A DNA stretch of 64,000 nt from NCBI RefSeq assembly GCF_000003855.2, contig NW_003101673.1, forward strand, positions 1,819,695 to 1,883,694, read 5' to 3'. Below are positions 1 to 12,200 of the stretch, piece by piece (within the stretch, counting starts at the first letter, position 1; every line of letters starts with the position of its first letter). The position numbers were made by a program, and so were the translations under genes. A model generated the notes under the pieces. It did no database searches and was not told where the DNA came from. It saw only the letters and a list, made by a program, of their open reading frames with translations. This stretch comes from Blastomyces gilchristii SLH14081. Lineage: Eukaryota; Ascomycota; Eurotiomycetes; Onygenales; Ajellomycetaceae.

Positions 1-1014
1 TTTTAAAATCAAAAGAGAAGAACATCAAAGCTGAGATCATCTGCACTGGGTCCTGCTCATATGAATATCATGACAATGAATTGACTGATTCAGCTGCAAA
101 AAAGGGTGCAGAATTAAGCAGATCTATTCAAAAAATTGTATCCTGATCTTTTATAAAGAGAAAAATAAAAGAATCTTGTTTAGACAAGTGAAATGAAAGC
201 TGGCAGAAACAAAAGAAGAGTATACATTATTCAAGATTTGAAACAAAACCCAAGTGAAAATCTTGTTCAATTAAATGTAAAAAGAAAATATTCTCATCTA
301 TAATACAGCTGAAACTAGGACATGGCTATTTCAAATCTTATATACAAAGATTTGATGATAGATTTGACTCAATAGAATGCTCATTCTGCAATACAAATGA
401 GAACCCTGAGCATATTATAATGCACTGTGCATTATACAATAGTCTCAGAGCCAGATTGAAAGAGAAGTATGATCTAAATCAATTAAATATGAGATTCTTA
501 TTCTCAACTGAGACAGGAATTAAATACTTAATAGACTTTCTATCAGAAACTCAAGCAGCTACAAGAAAATGGCTAAATTCAGAATTATCTGAATATGAAG
601 AGGAGGAAATCAATCAGATATAGTCTGTTAAAACAGCTATACACTCTCTTTTAATAATTTGTTTTGTTATAGTCTCTCTTTACTTTATCTTTTTCTGTAT
701 CTTTTCCTTTCAATTTCTTTCTATCTATCTATTTAATGTGTCTATCTTTGAGACTGTGTTCTTTCTCTCTTTTCTTTTGTCATGATATTGTCAAATGGTT
801 TCAAAGTATTAAAAGATGTTAAAACACTGCAATTTGTAAACAGTTTTTGTATTCTGGGCTGGAATTTTCTGATTTTGCATATCTGAAATTGATGAATGTA
901 CAATAGTTAACTTTACAGACATAGAAAAAACCCTGAGAACTAAAGTTCTCAGGTAGATGTCATAGTCTCTGACTGCATACATCTATAATTGAAGAATAAT
1001 AATAATAATAATAA
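1..1014 (+). mobile_element. 3' end of a Tad-like LINE (copy 1), cut by the window edge
   Basis: This is the 3' part of a non-LTR retrotransposon. The first ~180 bases hold the end of an RNase H domain (HMNI... ELADSAAKKGA in broken frame), followed by a C-terminal open stretch (420-623, 67 aa) that begins in the LINE zinc-knuckle region. The upstream codons give CSFC, then H and C, the usual CCHC after RNase H. The same 67-aa stretch recurs exactly in copy 3 (14354-14557). The 3' UTR carries a hairpin (932-953) and ends in an (AAT)n tail at about 995-1014. Next comes integrase-core sequence of gypsy element A on the other strand, so this LINE interrupted that element. Compared with copy 3 it has several 1-base gaps and G-to-A changes in its first 150 bases, so it is dead. 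The 5' part and its target-site duplication lie outside the window. Confidence 0.85.
932..953 (+). promoter_or_regulatory. 3'-UTR hairpin of LINE copy 1
   Basis: A perfect 10-bp inverted repeat CCTGAGAACT / AGTTCTCAGG with a 2-base loop, about 60 bases before the (AAT)n tail. The same stem is present in the other two LINE copies (8980-9002 and 14848-14870), with a 3-base loop. By analogy with other LINEs, such a stem may be what the element's reverse transcriptase recognises; that role is inferred. Confidence 0.7.
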
Positions 1015-1019
1015 TTCAT

Positions 1020-4000
1020 AATAATCAGAATGTTTCTATAATTCTTACTCTTAGATATATTGACAGTAAAGTCAATCACTACATTTTATTAGATTCTATC
1101 AGAAATATTGAGTAATTTCAGTAGATCTTTTCTATAGTTCTTTTATAAGATAATAGAAGAACAGTAGTTGCAGTTTCAGATGAAGCATCTGATACTGTTT
1201 AATATCTCAGATTAATAGAACTCTCAGAAGATTATTCTATACAGTTGTTCACAGTCTGAATAATTAGTTATACATCAATTATATATCTCTTGCATTATTC
1301 AGATGTATAAGAGTTCAGAGTGAGAGACTCAGTGTTATTTACAGAATTGTAGAGTGTTATTATCATTAATTAAATATTCTGAGATGTCAGTTCTTACTCA
1401 TAATTCTGAGAGAAATCAGAGTACTTCTTATCATACTGCTTCAGTGAGTGTTTAAAGAAGTTCATCAGTTTAAGCTGCTGTATATTATAGCTCATTTAAT
1501 ATAGATTCAGAAGAAGTTGAGATATCAGTGATAGTTCTAATTAGAGAAGTATATATAGTGCTGTAAGCTATTCTATCTTGATTAACTAGTATCTTCAGAT
1601 TTAAGAGCTGATGCTCTTGATTTATTCAGTGAGTATCTGTTACATTGAATAGTATATCTTACTCTCATTGTAAGAGAGTATCTGTCATTGAGTTCTGACT
1701 GTCAGAATGATAGTGTATTATAAAATGAAAGTAGCTTAAGAACTTAGATTATTACATCTGTTATTCAGTAAGTTTATAAGTAGTTGTAAAGTATTTGAGA
1801 TTTCTATGATCTGTGACTATCTTAAACTCAGAGATACTTCAGAGTTCAGAGTCTCATTCTTCTAAACAGTATATAATTGTAAGAAGTTTCTTATCATAGA
1901 TTTTATAATTGCATTCAGCAGGACTCAGTTTCTTAGATATAAAGATACATGATTATAGAATATCTTTATTATTATATTATAATATCACTTCTTCTATTAC
2001 ATAGTCAGAGAAATCAGCTTCAATAACTGTCTTATAATCAGAATTAAAGATTATCAGCAGAGAGATATTAATGAATATCTTCTTTATCTATATAAATACA
2101 GCTTCAGTGTCTGCTGATCATCAGAATACTGAGTCTTTCTTAGTGAGATCTGTAAGTGATCTCATAATATCTGAGAAGTTTTATATAAATTACTGATAGA
2201 AGTTAATAAATCTGATGAAGCTTTATACATCTTTCACAGTACAACAGAGCTTTTCATTCAAGAATGATAGAGACTTTCTCAGAATTCATTTGAATTCTCT
2301 TATCAGCTTCTATAATAAAACTCAGATATTTTATACTCTTGACTTTAAAATTACACTTGTTAATATCTATCAATAGTTCTGCTTCTTATAGCTGTTATAA
2401 TATCTTTCACACATGTTCTTGATATTCTTTTCTGAATTTATAAGTGAAGATGAGAATGTTATCTAAATAAGTAGATACAAACTTATTAAGAAAATCTTGA
2501 AGCACTCAGTTGATATACTTCTGAAATGTACTGAGAATATTAATCAGTTCAAAGAATGTGACTATTCATTCAAAGAGATTATAACATGTTCAGAATACTG
2601 TAAGTCATTCATCTTCTTCAGTGATACAAATCTTATGAAACATAGTAATAATATCTAGTTTTATAAATCATTGAGCTTATCTGATTCATGCTAGAGTTTT
2701 ATTGATGAGAGATAAGAAATATTAATCTTTCTTTATCAATCTGTTCAGATCTCAGTAGTTCACACAGAATTGAAGTTCTTTATCTAATTTCTTTGCAAAG
2801 AGAATAGAGGCTGTAGCAGAAGAGTTACTAATATATATGAATTCTTTATTCAATAGATTATTGAGTGTCTTTTGAAGAAGAAGAAGTTCATCTCAGAACA
2901 TGTTATAAAGAGTGTCTTATAACAGTTCAGAGTTCTTATTATTCTTTTTCTCTAACTTAATACTGTGATTCACTTCAGAACCTTGTAAGAAGAGTATATT
3001 TATAATATTATCTTATTAAAAGATATCTAGATATTTATGATATTATTGAGAAAGTTTTGTATAAGAATCTGTTATTATAATACAGAATAACTTTTCTAGA
3101 GTCTTTTTAATATTGATCAGACTGATAGAATAGATTGATATATAATTCTGCTATCAGTAACTTTATCAGTGATTTTGATAATGACTTCTTTTTCAGAGTA
3201 TTTTATATATATTGACAGAGATCTGTGTCAGATTCATAATCTTGTAAATATCATCTTCATGAACTCTATCATTATTAGAGAATATCAAGCTTCTATTTCA
3301 AGCATTTAATAAGATATCTTATTCAGATAGTCAGATGAGTTCTAATATAAGATTGTAATCAAGATTATTAACTTTATATACATAGGTATTTTCATGTTGA
3401 TGTTCTTCTAAATCTATGATCAGCTTCATTATATAACAGATATAAATATCTTTTAAATCATCAAATTCTGTGAGAAGTCAGAGTTTTGATAGAGAGATAC
3501 ACTGAAGATTATAATGTCTTATAACTGAAGATTTTATCATTGCATAGTGACATAGATCACTGTCTATTATGATCTTCATATTATACATGTTATTAATCAC
3601 AGTAGATACAAGAATTATATTCATTGTTATCTTCTCTTCAAATTATTGTTATCTGACCTCTTCAAGCTTCTGTTTGTAAATTTGAATAGAAGCTAATCTT
3701 TTCTCTGTTTCACTGAAGCATTCTCATAGTTATTCTCTGAATCTTTCTCTAATATAATATGATTGATACAGACAGGCACTGATTCATTCTTCAAATAAGA
3801 AGATACTGATCTTTCTCTCAAGTATGAAAATATATAAATTGATCAGTAGTTGAAAGCAATGTGTTCTGATCAGTTACAGTTAATACATACTTCATATTAG
3901 CATTGATCAGCAACTTCTTCAGAAGTGATCTTAGAGACTCAGAAGTCTGTTTAAACAGTGAAAACTCTTACTTATGTATAGATATTTGAATCTATTCAGT

Positions 4001-4810
4001 TCATGACCTCTGCATTATTATTCTTCAGTATGAATGTATAAGTGACTGAGATGTAATATCTTCTATCACTGTTCTGTATACTCTTAAGCTTGATAAGACA
4101 GTCATTCAATATTCAGAGCTGTGTGTAGAAGTCTTTATAAGTTAAGTCTTCATCTACACTTATAAGAGTCTGTAAGAGTTTGAAAGTCAATGTCTTCTTA
4201 AGCATGCTAATCTTTATTTGATTCTCTCAAGACTGATCACCTGCTTCTAGAATCTTGATGTTGAAGTCAGAGATAAATGTTGTAAGAGAAGTATTTCTCT
4301 ATCAGACACTCTGTAATCAATCTAATACTTTCTGTTATATAACAGTATCTCAGAACAGAACATCAAGATATCTCATAATATTATCAGGCATTTATAATAC
4401 TGATTTATATGCTTTCATTTATAAATAAAACTTCTATTTCATGCAATTCTTCAATCTTTCATTGATATATCAATCTTAATTGAATAATAAACTAATGAAA
4501 TCTTCATCTATATTCAGTTTTATGAGCATTTTCATTCTTCATGATAAGTAGAGAGTGAGATCAGAAGTATTGAAATATACAGAAATATCTAAGTGTTCTT
4601 TCAGCACTTTTATATTCAATTCTATAGATATTGAAATTGTATGAGTTTCTTATTATGATAATTGTTAAATCTCTTTATATTGATATTATTGAGTTGCATG
4701 CATATCAGCTATTTATTATTATTATAGTTTTAACATTGCTCAGAGTCACTGTGACATCACATCTATACTTACATTCAAGAGTTTCATATTACTATTAGAC
4801 ATGATTGTAT
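1020..4810 (-). pseudogene. Degenerate gag-pol of gypsy element A
   Basis: Conceptual reading shows gag, aspartic protease, reverse transcriptase, RNase H and the N-terminal part of integrase in normal Ty3/gypsy order, but no open stretch is long enough to be a protein. Integrase follows RNase H, which defines Ty3/gypsy rather than copia order. Its integrase sequence differs clearly from that of element B at 5489-6640, so the two belong to different families. Domain limits are approximate because reading requires ignoring stops. Confidence 0.75.
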
Positions 4811-5159
4811 CAATTATCAGATGTGTAATTGTATGAATATTTCATATATCTGAGTGTCAGAACTCTCAGATCTTTCACTGATATTCTCTTATAAGATCTT
4901 ACTCTCTTTATAAGATCTTGTTACAGAGTCAGAGTAACTGATAAGTAAGCTTCTATCTGAGAACTATCTGAAAACTCAGTATTCACTTAACTATTTAACT
5001 GTTTCTCTATTTCTTACACATTGTTACACATTCAGATATCTCTTGATAAATAATCATTTCTGATGAGAAGATGATGTGTGAATAATTGTTTTCTAATAAG
5101 AAGATAATGAATGTTTTTATAGTGTAAGAGGCCTACACTGAATAGATCAGTATTATATT

Positions 5160-5483
5160 GATAGGTCTTATATAACAGAGATAAAAATGTTAGAGAAGAA
5201 AAGAAAGAGAAAGTGTGAGAATCAGTGATTGAGATGAATATTTATACATGTATATGATGATGTACGCGGTGGAGCTTTGAGATGGAAGAATATACACACG
5301 TTCATAGCGGCTGAGAATTGATGATTGAGAATGGCCAAGAATCAGAGCGTACACTGAATCTGTGAAGTGTAATGAAATAGTCTATATGATTGATCGGAGT
5401 GACGGCTGAGGATCGGAGCATACATGGAATCTGTGAAGTGTAACGGAATAGTCTATATAATTGATCGGGCGCAGCCCGCCACA
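5160..5483 (-). promoter_or_regulatory. U3 part of the element A LTR, spared from mutation
   Basis: The outer end of the LTR (TGT... in element orientation at 5483) keeps many CpG sites (for example around 5264, 5350, 5396, 5415, 5466), while the flanking kilobases have almost none. It contains two 71-bp tandem units (5341-5411 and 5412-5482). A TATA-like ttatataa lies at 5168-5175. This is the layout of a U3 promoter with duplicated enhancer-like units. The inner LTR boundary could not be fixed because the second LTR is not in the window. Confidence 0.6.
5341..5482. repeat. Two tandem 71-bp units in the LTR
   Basis: The core gaatctgtgaagtgtaa occurs at 5356 and 5427, exactly 71 bases apart. 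Each unit ends with tagtctatat-attgatcgg. The copies differ at only a few positions. Confidence 0.85.
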
Positions 5484-5488
5484 ATATC

Positions 5489-6640
5489 ACTACCTGTTTT
5501 AAAGAGCTTATAACAGAATCTATCAATGAATTTCATAGTTAATCTACTGAAGTTGATAAGAGTTAAAGAATATGACTTAATTTTAATTATTATTAACTGC
5601 TTCATGAAGATGATCAGATATATTTCTACTTATAAAAAGATTAAAGCCTCTGAATTGACTGATCTATTTTTAGATATCATTATTTATAATTACAGTGCTC
5701 TGAAATTATTAATAACAGATTGAGAATCTCTCTTTATCAGCAAGTACTGATCAGCTTTTTACTATTATCTTATAATAAGATATCTTCTCAGTACTATATT
5801 TCATTCACAGACAGATAATCAGACTGAATATCAGAATCAGACACTAGAATAGTATCTTTAAGTATTCTATTCATATTATTAAAATGATTGACTTAAACAT
5901 CTTCTAACTGCTAAATTTGTATATAACAATGTAAAGAATGTAATCTTAAAGATATCTTCTTTTTATACTTATTATGAATATAATTCTTTATTACTCAGTA
6001 ACATCATGAATAATATTTTAAAGAAAGAGATAGATAGTCAGAATATTAAATAGATACAGAGAACAGAGTATCTCTCAGTGTTAGAAGTAAAAGTGAGATT
6101 GAAACTTTTGAATAAAATTTATAAGAAGACAGTGAAAAGTATCTACTATACTCAGAAGTAGCAGATAAAATACTATAATTAAAAACATCTTTTAATGAAG
6201 TTCTTAATAGAGAATCAAGTACTACTTTCAGCAAAGAATATCAAGATAATGAGACTGTATAAGAAGCTCAGTAAGTAGTGACTAGAACTCTTCTCAGTAA
6301 TAAGAGTAATAAGTAAGCAGATATATGAGTTGAAATTACTTATAGAATTAAAATTAATTTATTCTATTTTTCATATTTTCTATTTAAAGCTCTATAAATA
6401 ATACTCTGAAGTGAAGCTGTCTCAGCTGAATAATATTAAGATAGAGAATGATACTAAATATCTTATGAAGAAAATATTGAATAAGTGAATATATTATAAC
6501 AAGCTTCAATATCTTATTAAATAAGAAGATTATTTATTATTAGAGAATTTATGAAAATCACTTGAGCATTTGAAAAATGCTGAGAAAGATATTGCAAGCT
6601 ATGAGACAGCTAGTAGAGACTGCTCTGTTACATGCTAGAG
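5489..6640 (+). pseudogene. Degenerate integrase-chromodomain of gypsy element B
   Basis: The longest open pieces are 5526-5723 (65 aa of integrase core) and short fragments up to the chromodomain at about 6420-6620. Chromodomains at the integrase C-terminus are a known chromovirus feature that steers integration to heterochromatin. The reading frame is broken repeatedly and no function remains. Confidence 0.75.
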
Positions 6641-8907
6641 ACATTGAGTAAGAAATGCTGCTTAAGACTTCTCATTTTTCTCAAAGAGTTTTTTAGAGAT
6701 AATCTTATAATAATGAGCTGATATTTTATTAACTCTGTAGCACTCTTCTTCTATTTTCTTTCAAAGAGTTTTTAAAAGTTTAATAAGACTACACAAGTAT
6801 AAAATTTCTGTAACAGTTAATAAGAAAAGAAAGAGATATTTAAAATTAATAAAAAAGATTGATATTATCAACTTACAGACTGCTACTATTTTAATGAGAC
6901 TGCAGCCTGCTGAAAAAGTAAAAAGAAAGAATCTCAGAGTCTACTCATTAATAATTATACTCTTATCAAACTCATTCTTTACTGTTGAAGTCTCTGACAC
7001 TGATATCTTTATTTGTTAAGAAGTTAGTGCTGCAGCATCACAGAGAAGCATGCTGTAAAAAAGTATAAGAGATACTGAAAGTATTAACTTATTAACTTAT
7101 AAAGTATCTCAGTTATCTGCTTCAACTGAAGTAAGATTCTCTTTAATCAGTGATTGATCTCTGCAGTACTTTTAATAACAGTACTGACTAATCTCTTCTT
7201 AAGATCAGTCATTCTGAGATGTTTTTTTATCTTAAAGATTTACACTTTCATCTTCTTTTACAGATGAGTAAGAGAGATCTCTTTAATCTTGACAGAATTT
7301 ATCAATACTTAAAGCTCTGAGACTCTCACTCTGTACTACTTAAGTATCTCGACTTCTTATCAGAGCTGATATAACATCTTTCTATGAGATAATACTTACA
7401 GAGAGACAGAAGTTATTATTACAGATATAATGAAAATAATAAAAGTAAGAGAAGAAGTAGATGTATAAAATTCTCTTCTTCTTCAGCTGTTTAGTATAGT
7501 GCAGACAAGTAGTGATACTGATCAGAGACTGTATTAGAGTCTCTTCATAGAGAGAAGATAAAGAATCTGCAGAACTCTGCAGACTCAACTTAGCAGTATT
7601 TTAATCAGAGCTCAGATATGTTATGAGAGAGAAACTATGAATTAAGCTTCTCAGAGCTGCTATCTCTGAAATCAAGCTCTTTTCAGAATTCTCTCTGAAT
7701 AATCACACAGAGTCATACATCACTGTGTTAATTGAGAGAAGAGATAGTATTACAACAGTAGTAAGAGAAGTAGAAGAAGAACTGAACACAGATGAACTGA
7801 CTGATAGAAGAGATAATATCTTACTGTAAGACACAGTAACTATTACTGCAGCTGCAAGAGAAGCAGAAGAAGAAGAAGAAGAAGAAGATATAATAATAAG
7901 AGTGATACTTCTGCAGTCTGTTGACACTGCTATCTCTATCTTCAATCAAGCTTTCTTAACAGTTACAGAGACTGCAGTTACATTATGAAGATATTTACTC
8001 ACTAGAAAACATCAGAATAAGTTCTTTATTATTCTTTAAAAATGATACTCTCATGCACTCACTGTTATAATTGAGAGAAGAAAAAGAAAAATATTTCACA
8101 GAGAGAAAAAGAATCTTTTTGAAAAATTCTATCACTACTGTTAGCTTTATCTCTAAAATATACTACTTTTACAGTGAATTTCATATATAGAATAAAATAT
8201 GATGAGAGATCTGTAAGTCACTTATTAACTATATTTTTCACATTTTAAATTGATATATAAGAAACTCACTTATTACATGTTTAATTTGAATAAAGATGAA
8301 AAAGAAAGATCTACACAGTTAGTAGAAAAACTTATCTATTTCTTTATATCATACACAGTATATGCACTGTCAATCAGTTAACAACTGTTATTATATAATA
8401 AAGATAACTCTCAATTCAGTAATCTTGAGAGTATCAGAACTATACTCTTAAAGAAGAGAATATTATTATACTCTCAGCTGTGTCAAGACTCTGTTATAGT
8501 TTTATACAGCTTATTACTTTCATGCAGATAATTTCATTTCATCTGAATCAGTTTTCAATCACTCTATAACATTATTCAGATATATCATAGAAAGATTCAA
8601 TTAATGAATATAAGAACTCTGCTTTTATATAAGATTAGCAGATTACTCTTTCTTGATAATAAGACACTGCTGAGATATCACTTCAGCTATTCTCACTCAT
8701 GAAATAAGAGAAGAGTATTCACTCATTGTCTATATAGAATAGCTAGATACTGACTTCTTATTAAAGAAGTCAGTAATTTGTTTTTCTTCTACTGAAATAT
8801 ATATAAGAGTTACTGTATATCTTATACAATCTTCTTAGTATACTAAGTATCATATCTGTGATATTCTCATAATAACTCTGTAGTCTATGAGCTCACTATT
8901 CAAGCAA

Positions 8908-8921
8908 GATAGTCAAGCTTA
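8908..8921. repeat. Target-site duplication of LINE copy 2, left copy
   Basis: gatagtcaagctta occurs here directly next to the LINE tail and again at 17889-17902 directly next to the LINE 5' end. The last base can also be read as part of the tail. These are the only two sites seen with this 14-mer in the region. Confidence 0.85.
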
Positions 8922-8979
8922 TTATTATTATTATTATTCTTCAATTATAGATGTATGCAGTCAGAGACTATGACATCTA

Positions 8980-9002
8980 CCTGAGAACTTTTAGTTCTCA
9001 GG
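8980..9002 (-). promoter_or_regulatory. 3'-UTR hairpin of LINE copy 2
   Basis: Same 10-bp stem (CCTGAGAACT / AGTTCTCAGG) with a 3-base loop, close to the element's tail. It is kept intact although the surrounding element has lost most CC and GG dinucleotides. Confidence 0.7.
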
Positions 9003-9292
9003 GTTTTTCCTATATCTGTAAAGTTAACTATTATACATTCATCAATTTCAGATATGCAAAATCAGAAAATTCCAGCTCAGAATACAAAAACTGTTTACAA
9101 ATTGCAGTGTTTTAACATCTTCTGATACTTTGAAACCATTTGACAATATCATGACAAAGGAAAAGAGAACACAGTCTTAAAGATAGACACATTAAATAGA
9201 TAGACAGAAAGAAATTGAAAGAAAAAGATAAAATAAAGAAAGACTGTAACAAAACAAATTATTAAAAGATAGTATATAGCTGTTTTAACAGA

Positions 9293-12200
9293 CTATATCT
9301 GGTTGATTTCCTCCTCTTCATATTCAGATAATTCTGAATTTAGTCATTTTCTTATAGCTGCTTGAGTTTCTGATAGAAAGTCTATTAAGTATTTAATTTC
9401 TGTCTCAGTTGAGAATAAGAATCTCATATTTAATTAATTTAGATTATACTTCTCTTTCAATCTGGCTCTGAGACTATTGTATAATGCACAGTGCATTACA
9501 ATATACTCAGAATTCTCATTTGTATTGCAGAATGAGCATTCTATTGAGTCAAATCTATCATCAAATCTTTGTATATAAGATTTGAAATAGCCATGTCCTA
9601 GTTTCAGCTGTATTATAGATGAGAATATTTTCTTTTTATATTTAATTGAACAAGATTTTCACTTGGGTTTTGTTTCAAATCTTGAATAATGTATACTCTT
9701 CTTTTATTTCTGCCAGCTTTCATTTCACTTGTCTAAACAAGATTCTTTTATTTTTCTCTTTATAAAAAATCAGAATACAATTTTTTGAATAGATCTGCTT
9801 AATTCTGCACTCTTTTTTACAGCTGAATCAGTCAATTCATTGCCATGAATATTCATATGAGCAGGAACTCAGTGTAGATGAATTATCAGCTTTGATGTTC
9901 TTCTCTTTTGAATTTTCAAAACAGAGTTTAAGATCAGTTCAAGATTCATTTGATCATTATGAATCTGACTATTTCTAAGTCTTTTTAAAGCAGCTTGACT
10001 ATCAGAGAATATTCATGCCTCTTTCAAACAATTTCCTCTTTTATGAGATTTTATTTTAATGAGTTTGAAAGCTTTCACTATTGTAAATAGTTCAGCATCA
10101 AAGACTTCACATTCAGAGCCTAGATTTCAGAAATCTGAGATAAAATTAATATTATCTTCAGTATAAGCAATGCCTGCACCTAATCTATTCAAGTTCTCAT
10201 TTTTTAAGCCATCTGAATAAATCACAATAGAGTCTTTTATATTGATTGTAGAAATTCTCTTCAAATGCTGTTCATATTCTTTCTCTTTTAATAGTTCACT
10301 TATTTATAAGTCTATAAGAGATTCAAGCTTTTCTCTTCAGAGAGATAACTTCTCATGATCAACTTTTTCAATATTTAAAGAAGAAAATTAATTTTTAATC
10401 AGAGAGTATAGTCTGTACAGTTGAGAAGGCATTTTCTTTGAAGAATTATTTTTATTTCAATCAAGAAATCTATTTTAATTCAGTTCATTTCCAGAGTTAA
10501 TTGATGAAAATAAAGAAGAGACTCTTTCTCTGATTATATGATTTAAGCTCATCTTTACAACTCTTAGAGTATAGTTTATATAGGCCTTTTTAAATCTAAT
10601 AGCAGAAGAAGGAATTGAAGCTTCAATTTTCATTGCTTTAATAGAAGATGATTTGAATGCTCTCAGAATTCTTCTCAAGACTCTGTTTTACAGACTTTGA
10701 AAGAGTTCAGTGAAATTCTCTTGATTATTTCATCAAACTTGAACTTCATAATCAGCTACTGATGTAATACAGGCTATATATAACTGTCTCATAGCCTGGA
10801 AGAATAGACCTCTCTCTGTATTTAATAGTCTGATTATGTTGTTCAATAGTCTTTCTGCCTTGACAGTTCTTTGTTGAATGTGATATTTAAAATTCAACTT
10901 GGAGTTTAATCATACTTCTAATCATTTGACATTTACACTGAGTTTAATCTCTCTATTTAAAAGAGTTAGAGATAGTTCTTTCTCATTGAATCTAGAAAAG
11001 AAATGAATTAACTCAGTTTTATTCATATCAAATTGAATTTGATTGATATCTGCTCTAACAAAGATTTCCTTTGCAGCTTCTTCAATTACTTTCAAATTCT
11101 CTTTGATAGTTTTTGAGCTGTAGACTAGATCAATATCATTCACATAACTCAGAGATCACACTATTCTCATATTTCTATTTTTGAATAGATATGCAGTGTA
11201 TATTGCAAATAAAATAAGTGAGATTGAAGATCTCTGTGATACTTCTATTTTTATCTCAGTCTTGTCTTATTTCATTTCATCAAAGAAGAGTTGTATACTT
11301 CTTTTAGATATAAAACAGTTAACTCATTTTATTAGAGAAAGTGACAGTTTTAATATCTTCAATATCTGAATTAACTTTGACTTTGAAACATAATCAAATG
11401 CTTCTTTTATATCAATAAAAACTGCAGTTGAGACCAGACTCTCATACTTTGCTATTTGAATATCATGAACAACTGAGAGAACAGTGTCAATTGCAGAACA
11501 CTGTTTTCTATCTCTCATTTATTCACTGAATAAAAGAGAATCATCTATAGAGCTTATAAAAGATAGTTGAGTAGCTATTATCTTTTCTAAAACCTTTTCT
11601 AGACAGTTCAATAGAGATATTACTCTATATAACTTAGAAATTGAAGTTTTTCTATTAGGTTTTGTAAGAATCACTTCAGTGGCTTCTCTTCAGCATTCAG
11701 AATGATATTCATTTTTCAAGAGATTGAAAAAGAGCTCAAAATATTCATTCTTTAAGTAGGAATATGTATTTTGAATAATTAAGTGATTAATTGAATCAGA
11801 ATCTGCAGCAGTTTTAACAGAACTTAAGAAGATAGCTGACTCTAATTCATCTTATGTAAGATCAGGTCATTTCCAGTCATTTTCATTAATGTAGTTGAGA
11901 AGTGATATATTCTCTTTCTCTGAATCTGAATCTGAATCTGGTGAGTTCTGAAAGAGAATTCTCATGAAAGCTTAACATTTTTTCTTAAAAGAGTTTGCTG
12001 TATATGATTCATTCTGAAACTTATATTCTAAGACTGGAAGTTTTGCTACACTTCTTGTTTTAGTATAGTTAAAAGCTTTAAAAACTTTCTTCTCTTATGC
12101 TTCTTCAAGAAATTTATTCCAGCAGTCTGTTTTAGCTCTTTTAATATCTGAAAAATATTCATTTCTGACAGCTTTGAACTCTTTATCAGATATTACATCA

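Larger units (their letters stand above)
1015..5483 (-). mobile_element. Gypsy-type LTR retrotransposon A, mutated, interrupted by LINE copy 1
   Basis: Read on the minus strand from right to left, this gives an LTR (right edge ~5483), a gag relic (~4810-3660), a retropepsin relic near 3640-3400 with IIDSDLCHYAMI, and a reverse transcriptase around 2640-2440 with AFxTxY...LFEW-like sequence followed by YLDNILIF (canonical YxDDILIF). The integrase zinc-finger region follows at about 1230-1150 (C-N-Y-C), then the start of the integrase core (VVIDFTVN) just before the LINE tail. Every domain is interrupted by stops, mostly TGA where Trp is expected, and the second Asp of the catalytic YxDD is Asn. 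The rest of integrase and the second LTR lie left of the window. The LTR begins TGTGGCGGGCTGCGCCC in element orientation, a typical fungal gypsy LTR start, and the predicted 5-bp duplicated target is atatc at 5484-5488. Confidence 0.8.
5484..8921 (+). mobile_element. Gypsy chromovirus B: integrase, chromodomain and 3' region, degenerate
   Basis: The left edge joins the LTR of element A, so A appears to have inserted into B's pol. From 5489 the plus strand reads as the integrase core: MNFIVNLLKL at 5526, then KEYDLILIII and a later LITD...LF. The integrase tail follows, then a chromodomain relic at about 6420-6620 (IYYNKLQYLIK-EDYLLLEN--KSLEHLKNAE), which marks a chromovirus. Stops occur throughout, largely TGA at Trp positions. 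Beyond 6640 the sequence is repetitive AG/CT-rich DNA with a GAA/GAAGAA stretch near 7860-7890 and a weak Cys-rich ORF relic near 8040-8160 (CTHC...). It is interrupted at 8922 by the LINE and resumes at 17903. Confidence 0.75.

Noticed and set aside
1015..6640. A single gypsy element split by inversion (5' half minus, 3' half plus)
   Set aside because: The minus element already contains its own integrase zinc finger and the start of the core, and that sequence differs from the plus-strand integrase. They are two elements.
7703..7945. 80-aa Ser-rich minus-strand ORF
   Set aside because: It is the complement of a simple GAA/AGA-rich stretch in degenerate transposon DNA.
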